This document shows positions 29,247-32,565 of a stretch of DNA of 32,565 nucleotides, piece by piece; position 1 is the stretch's first letter, and each line of letters begins with the position of its first letter. The notes under the pieces are model-generated. The model did not search any database. It was not told where the DNA came from and worked only from the letters and a program-made list of their open reading frames with translations. Origin of the DNA: Tubiluchus corallicola (taxonomy: Eukaryota; Priapulida; Priapulimorpha; Priapulimorphida; Tubiluchidae); contig JAQGDQ010001611.1 of assembly GCA_030141605.1 (NCBI GenBank), positions 1 to 32,565 on the forward strand. Direction: 5' to 3'. Position numbers and translations under genes: made by a program.

Positions 29247-29533
29247 CAGGGGCGTAGCCAGGTTAGGGGGAGCAGGTACGTAAAAAAGGCGCCGTGACAC
29301 ATGAAGCAATTACATGCTTGTCTGTGCTACATCAGACATAATAATTACATTTTGGACAATTTGATCAATCAGTCAACCTTGACAAATGTGTTGTACGCAA
29401 AGACCGGAGGCAGGTTGCTCAAATGAAGTAATGGGGCAGGTAGTTGAAAGGGTGCCAATTTTGAAAAATGTGATCAGGTTATCAGGTGATCAGGAGCGGT
29501 TACTCCCCTTGCTCCCCTATAGATCAGCCACTG
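29247..29533 (+). mobile_element. hAT-like MITE, 287 bp
   Basis: Left end CAGGGGCGTAGCCAGG followed by TTAGGGGGAGCAGG. The right end read inward is CAGTGGCTGATCTATAGGGG then AGCAAGGGG. Both resemble CAGTGGCGTAGCC-type hAT ends, as imperfect inverted repeats. No clear target duplication. A fragment of the same family is at 14550-14620. Confidence 0.55.
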
Positions 29534-29703
29534 TTTTCGCATAGTCATACTGATAGTATCTGTTTAGGTTCACATGCTACTGCTTAATGCAAGTGTGTGA
29601 TGCCCTTAACATCATCGTGCTTAAAGTAATGGTTGAGATTTTTTTTGAAAAATATAGTTACCCAAAACCACATATGAATGAGTAAGATTCACTCCTTGCA
29701 ACA

Positions 29704-30120
29704 AGCCTTTTCACAGTCCCAGCGATTGATGACGATCGTGAAAAAGTCAAAGGTTAAGTGTACCAGACAACACATTTGTGTACACTTGACAATGCCTCCC
29801 AGTCCATGCTATTGTAATACTAACAGTTTTCTCAGTTAGCTAGAACCTTACATAGTTCAATTTTTCTTGTTCCCAAGCAAGATCCTGCTAGTAAATCACT
29901 CTATACACAGACTAATGCCTAATTAAGTAAAACAACTGAGGCTACTGAACTGAGGTGGCAGACGGCTTTACTTTATCCACACGCGCAAAAACAACTGACG
30001 TTATTGAATTCATGTTTTGCGTTACCCACATGTCATGCGACGGTTGTAATTAAGACGTGTTGCTGTGGTACACTTGACCTTTGACCTACAGCAGTTGCGC
30101 ATCAAAACTGTGAAAAGGCT
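29704..30120 (-). mobile_element. MITE-A copy 6, full length
   Basis: AGCCTTTTCACAGTCCCAGC ... AACTGTGAAAAGGCT, with TA on the right flank (30121-30122) and CA on the left. Opposite orientation to copy 1. A perfect DR1 (TGACCT-T-TGACCT at 30075-30087) near one end and GTCAAAGGTTA near the other. The best copy for defining the family. Confidence 0.85.
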
Positions 30121-30208
30121 TACTATAACTTAACTAAGGAAAAAAAGTGAGATGTACCTTAGGCATTGAAAATCCAAAGTTTCAGTGATGAAATTGAGAA
30201 CTTGCGAA

Positions 30209-30455
30209 GATACGATTTTAATGTAACGCTTAAGTACAGGGTGTGATACGATTGTAATGTAACGCCTAGGTACAGGGTGTGATACAATTGTAATGTAACG
30301 CTTAGGTACAGGGTGTGATACGATTGTAATGTAACGCTTAGGTACACGGTGTGATACGATTGTAATATAACGCTTAGGTACAGGGTGTGATACGATTGTA
30401 ATGTAACGCTTAGGTACAGGGTGTGATACGATTGTAATGTAACGCTTAGGTACAT
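30209..30455. repeat. 36-bp tandem repeat, about 7 copies
   Basis: TACAGGGTGTGATACGATTG plus TAATGTAACGCTTAGG, nearly identical units. The period is a multiple of three, so a minus-strand ORF (YLSVTLQSYHTL repeats) is open by chance. Confidence 0.96.
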
Positions 30456-30728
30456 AGACGGTGGTAAGTTACAAGTTTGCTCATGTCAGTGAAAGTTATC
30501 AAAATGAAATTATTGATCAACCCTTGTTAGGTGAATTATGTAATATTTGTTAATTTTATGTTATTGTATTATTATTATGTGTTATTCAAAACCGTAAAAC
30601 CACAAAACCGTAAAAACCTATTGCAAGGTACCACCTCAGAACTACACCTGCATTGTTAATGCTGCAAAAATGTACAGCATAATAATAATACAGCATACTA
30701 CACCTATTAATCATTGGAAGTATCAATT

Positions 30729-30857
30729 AAGGTCATTTCAGGCACTCCACAGGGCTCACTTTTTGTCCCGCTTCTGTTTGTGCTGTACATTAATGACATT
30801 GACAGTGAAATCACGGCCAGGGAATCTACAGTGTCTAGATGTGTAGACACGTATTAA
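30729..30857 (+). pseudogene. Non-LTR retrotransposon reverse transcriptase relic
   Basis: The frame reads KVISGTPQGSLFVPLLFVLY then INDIDSEIT, the well-known RT segment ([21 protein letters not shown] in LINEs). The expected FADD catalytic motif that should follow has decayed (TVSRCVDT), and a stop occurs at 30855-30857. About 43 codons remain; dead element. Confidence 0.85.
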
Positions 30858-30954
30858 CTAATTAAGAAAGTTGGAAGTGAAGACGACATTATTAAAATGA
30901 ACTAGGAAACGTACTCAAGGTTGCACTGTAGAATTGCTTTGATATTTGACGAAC

Positions 30955-31035
30955 CTCGCCTTACCGCCAACCCCGCTATAACGGCATACGTGGCAATGTC
31001 CCAGGCCTGGCGTTATAACAAGGGTTTGACTGTAC
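30955..31035 (-). mobile_element. Mariner/pogo-like terminus fragment
   Basis: Read on the minus strand: TA then CAGTCAAACCCTTGTTATAA, CGCC, with a facing CCGTTATAGCGGGG. CAGTCAAACC-type ends next to TA are typical of Tc1/mariner/pogo elements. The partner terminus is not defined. Confidence 0.35.
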
Positions 31036-31339
31036 GATTTGATGTTTATTTCATTTTTAACTTCTCAAAGAAGTTATGCTAGATCTGTTGATTTTCTTTC
31101 CCGCTCTGCCTAAAAATATGAATTTTTAGTTGTAAATCTCAACCCTATTAGAATTTCTTAGATATTATTTTGTTGTTTATTAGTAATGTAGTTTAAAATA
31201 ATGCTAGAAGGTAAACATTTGTACACAGTTGCAAAATACATTGACGCGTTTCTTGATTAATCTTTGATTTAGAAATTCAATTTCTGGTTTTAATGATTAT
31301 ATTGTACTCTCTGTTATGTTGTAACCGTATAGTTTGCTT

Positions 31340-31590
31340 CAAGATTCCAAGATTTATTTCAAGATTTATTTCTAGTTTCAAGACATATTCCAAAATTTAT
31401 TTCAAGATTTGTTTAAGATTTCAAAATTTATTTCAAGATTTCAATATTTATTTCAAGATTTGTTTTAAGATTATAAATATTTATTTCAATATTGCAAAAT
31501 TTATTTCAAATTTCAAGACGTATTCCAAGATTTATTTCAAGATTTGTTTCAAGATTTCAAAATTTATTTCAAGATTTATTTTATTTAGCC
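31340..31590. repeat. Imperfect TTTATTTCAAGAT repeat tract
   Basis: Irregular reiterations of CAAGATTTATTT, CAAAATTTATTT and CAAGATTTGTTT, about 12-24 bp. The overlapping 113-codon plus ORF is an artefact of the reiteration. Confidence 0.85.
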
Positions 31591-31627
31591 AAACACTGAA
31601 AATGTTAAAGCTCTTTATAGATTCTGA

Positions 31628-31705
31628 CCTATAATAACTAATTAGGAAAGGTTAACTATTATAACTAATTATAAAAGGTTAACTATTATAACTAATTAGA
31701 AATTA
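31628..31705. repeat. Short AT-rich tandem repeat, about 3 copies
   Basis: TATAACTAATTA(G/T) with AAAAGGTTAACTAT units of about 32 bp. Confidence 0.8.
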
Positions 31706-32284
31706 TGCTGATTAGTATGGCATGTTCAAATTTATTTTTCAAGCAAATTTTTACTCAGAGAAAAATGTCGAAGTTGAAATGCAATAACAAGAACTGTAAT
31801 AAAACTTCATTAACAATGAGAATATGAGAATGCTATAAGAATAGAAATATACTTCCAATTGAAAGGTAAAAATGAAAGAAATTTTTTCATCTTAGTAAGT
31901 TTTGACTACTGCAGTTCTGTAAAATTTAATCTAGCGTGTTGTAATCTACTAATGTTATTATGAATTCGTGTTAAAAATATTGATTATGAAGAAGTATAAT
32001 TCTGGAAGTAAAATATAATTTGCTAAAAATGTTGATTTTTTTATACTGTAATATGAAACAGACAAACCGATCAAGCTCTTGATGGATACTCTGTTTATAT
32101 ATTGTATACATAATATAAATGGCATCACAAGATGCGGAGACTGCGAGTTCATTTGTTTTTGTTAGTTTGCAAGGATTTATCCGCTGTTCTGCTATGCATT
32201 AAGTGATGGTTGTACAGTTGATGTGACATACAGCTGCCCCGGGTATCAAAACTTTTTTTACACGACCAGTATAGGTGGCTCTTG
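31706..32284. other. AT-rich intergenic sequence
   Basis: No gene, RNA or repeat recognised apart from GTATAGGTGGCTCTTGTATAGGTAGG just before the repeat R copy. Confidence 0.4.
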
Positions 32285-32400
32285 TATAGGTAGGTATTGT
32301 GCAACTGCAGCACCCCCTATTTTTGCTCGGTATTATCGATAACATTCAATATAATGAGTCTTTTTTTCATTAATTCTTTCTTTATACTTGCACATGCTTG
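32285..32400 (+). repeat. Dispersed repeat R, copy 2
   Basis: TAGGTATTGTGCAACTGCAG, CACCCCCTATTTT, TATTATCGATAACATTCAAT, ATAATGAGTC in the same order as at 20027-20140. Its 3' part continues into the terminal tandem array. Confidence 0.75.
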
Positions 32401-32565
32401 TAAATGCTTGTACAGAACGAGAGCACGCGATGTTTTTTAATTCTTTCTTTATACTTGTACATGCTTGTAAATGCTTGTACAGAACGAGAGCACGCGATGT
32501 TTTTTAATTCTTTCTTTATACTTGTACATGCTTGTAAATGCTTGTACAGAACGAGAGCACGCGAT
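32370..32565. repeat. 67-bp tandem repeat, about 3 copies, runs off the window
   Basis: AATTCTTTCTTTATACTTGT, ACATGCTTGTAAATGCTTGT, ACAGAACGAGAGCACGCGAT with GAGCACG at 32421, 32488 and 32555. Contains an internal direct repeat of GCTTGTA. Truncated by the window edge. Confidence 0.93.

Noticed and set aside
30159-30455. CRISPR-like array (36-bp repeats)
   Set aside because: Units are contiguous with no unique spacers and the genome is animal; it is a plain minisatellite.
31293-31634. 113-codon Phe/Lys/Ile-rich ORF
   Set aside because: Arises from reiterated TTTATTTCAAGAT; low complexity, no homology recognised.

Overview
The window is animal (metazoan) nuclear DNA from a repeat-rich, AT-rich genome, probably a marine invertebrate; a sponge or other early-branching animal is possible, but the sequence alone does not settle the species. 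The basis is one intron-rich gene with canonical GT-AG introns, two proteins with clear animal orthologues, tRNA-derived SINE-like sequences, many short non-autonomous DNA transposons (MITEs) and an exceptional density of minisatellites.

Layout. (1) 1-4005, plus strand: the 3' end of an unidentified gene, with a probable short exon at 117, a 3.3 kb intron filled by an 80-bp minisatellite (342-2473), a tRNA-like element and a MITE, then a terminal exon at 3496-3761 and a poly(A) signal near 3986. (2) 4783-7161, minus strand: a complete single-exon gene for paraplegin (SPG7), the mitochondrial inner-membrane m-AAA protease subunit, tail-to-tail with the first gene. (3) 7162-9406: intergenic, with a (CATA)n microsatellite. 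(4) 9407-28393, plus strand: a complete ten-exon WDR45B (WIPI3) gene of 348 codons, an autophagy PI3P-effector beta-propeller. Its nine introns total about 18 kb and are almost wholly built of minisatellites and transposon remnants. (5) 28557-29145: a 42-bp minisatellite just after the WDR45B stop that supplies an AATAAA hexamer in nearly every unit. (6) 29150-32565: intergenic, with a hAT-like MITE, a full MITE-A copy, a 36-bp minisatellite, a non-LTR reverse-transcriptase relic, AT-rich repeats and a 67-bp array running off the right edge.

The two recognised genes are not an operon. Both encode conserved housekeeping functions (mitochondrial protein quality control; autophagosome formation), and their proximity need not be functional. 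The most unusual content is the repeat landscape. Several WDR45B acceptors are abutted within about 25-55 bp by a tandem array or transposon end. One MITE family carries a nuclear-receptor-like DR1 motif near its termini. One array consists of hairpins with compensatory base changes. One array is a tandem amplification of a hAT transposon terminus.
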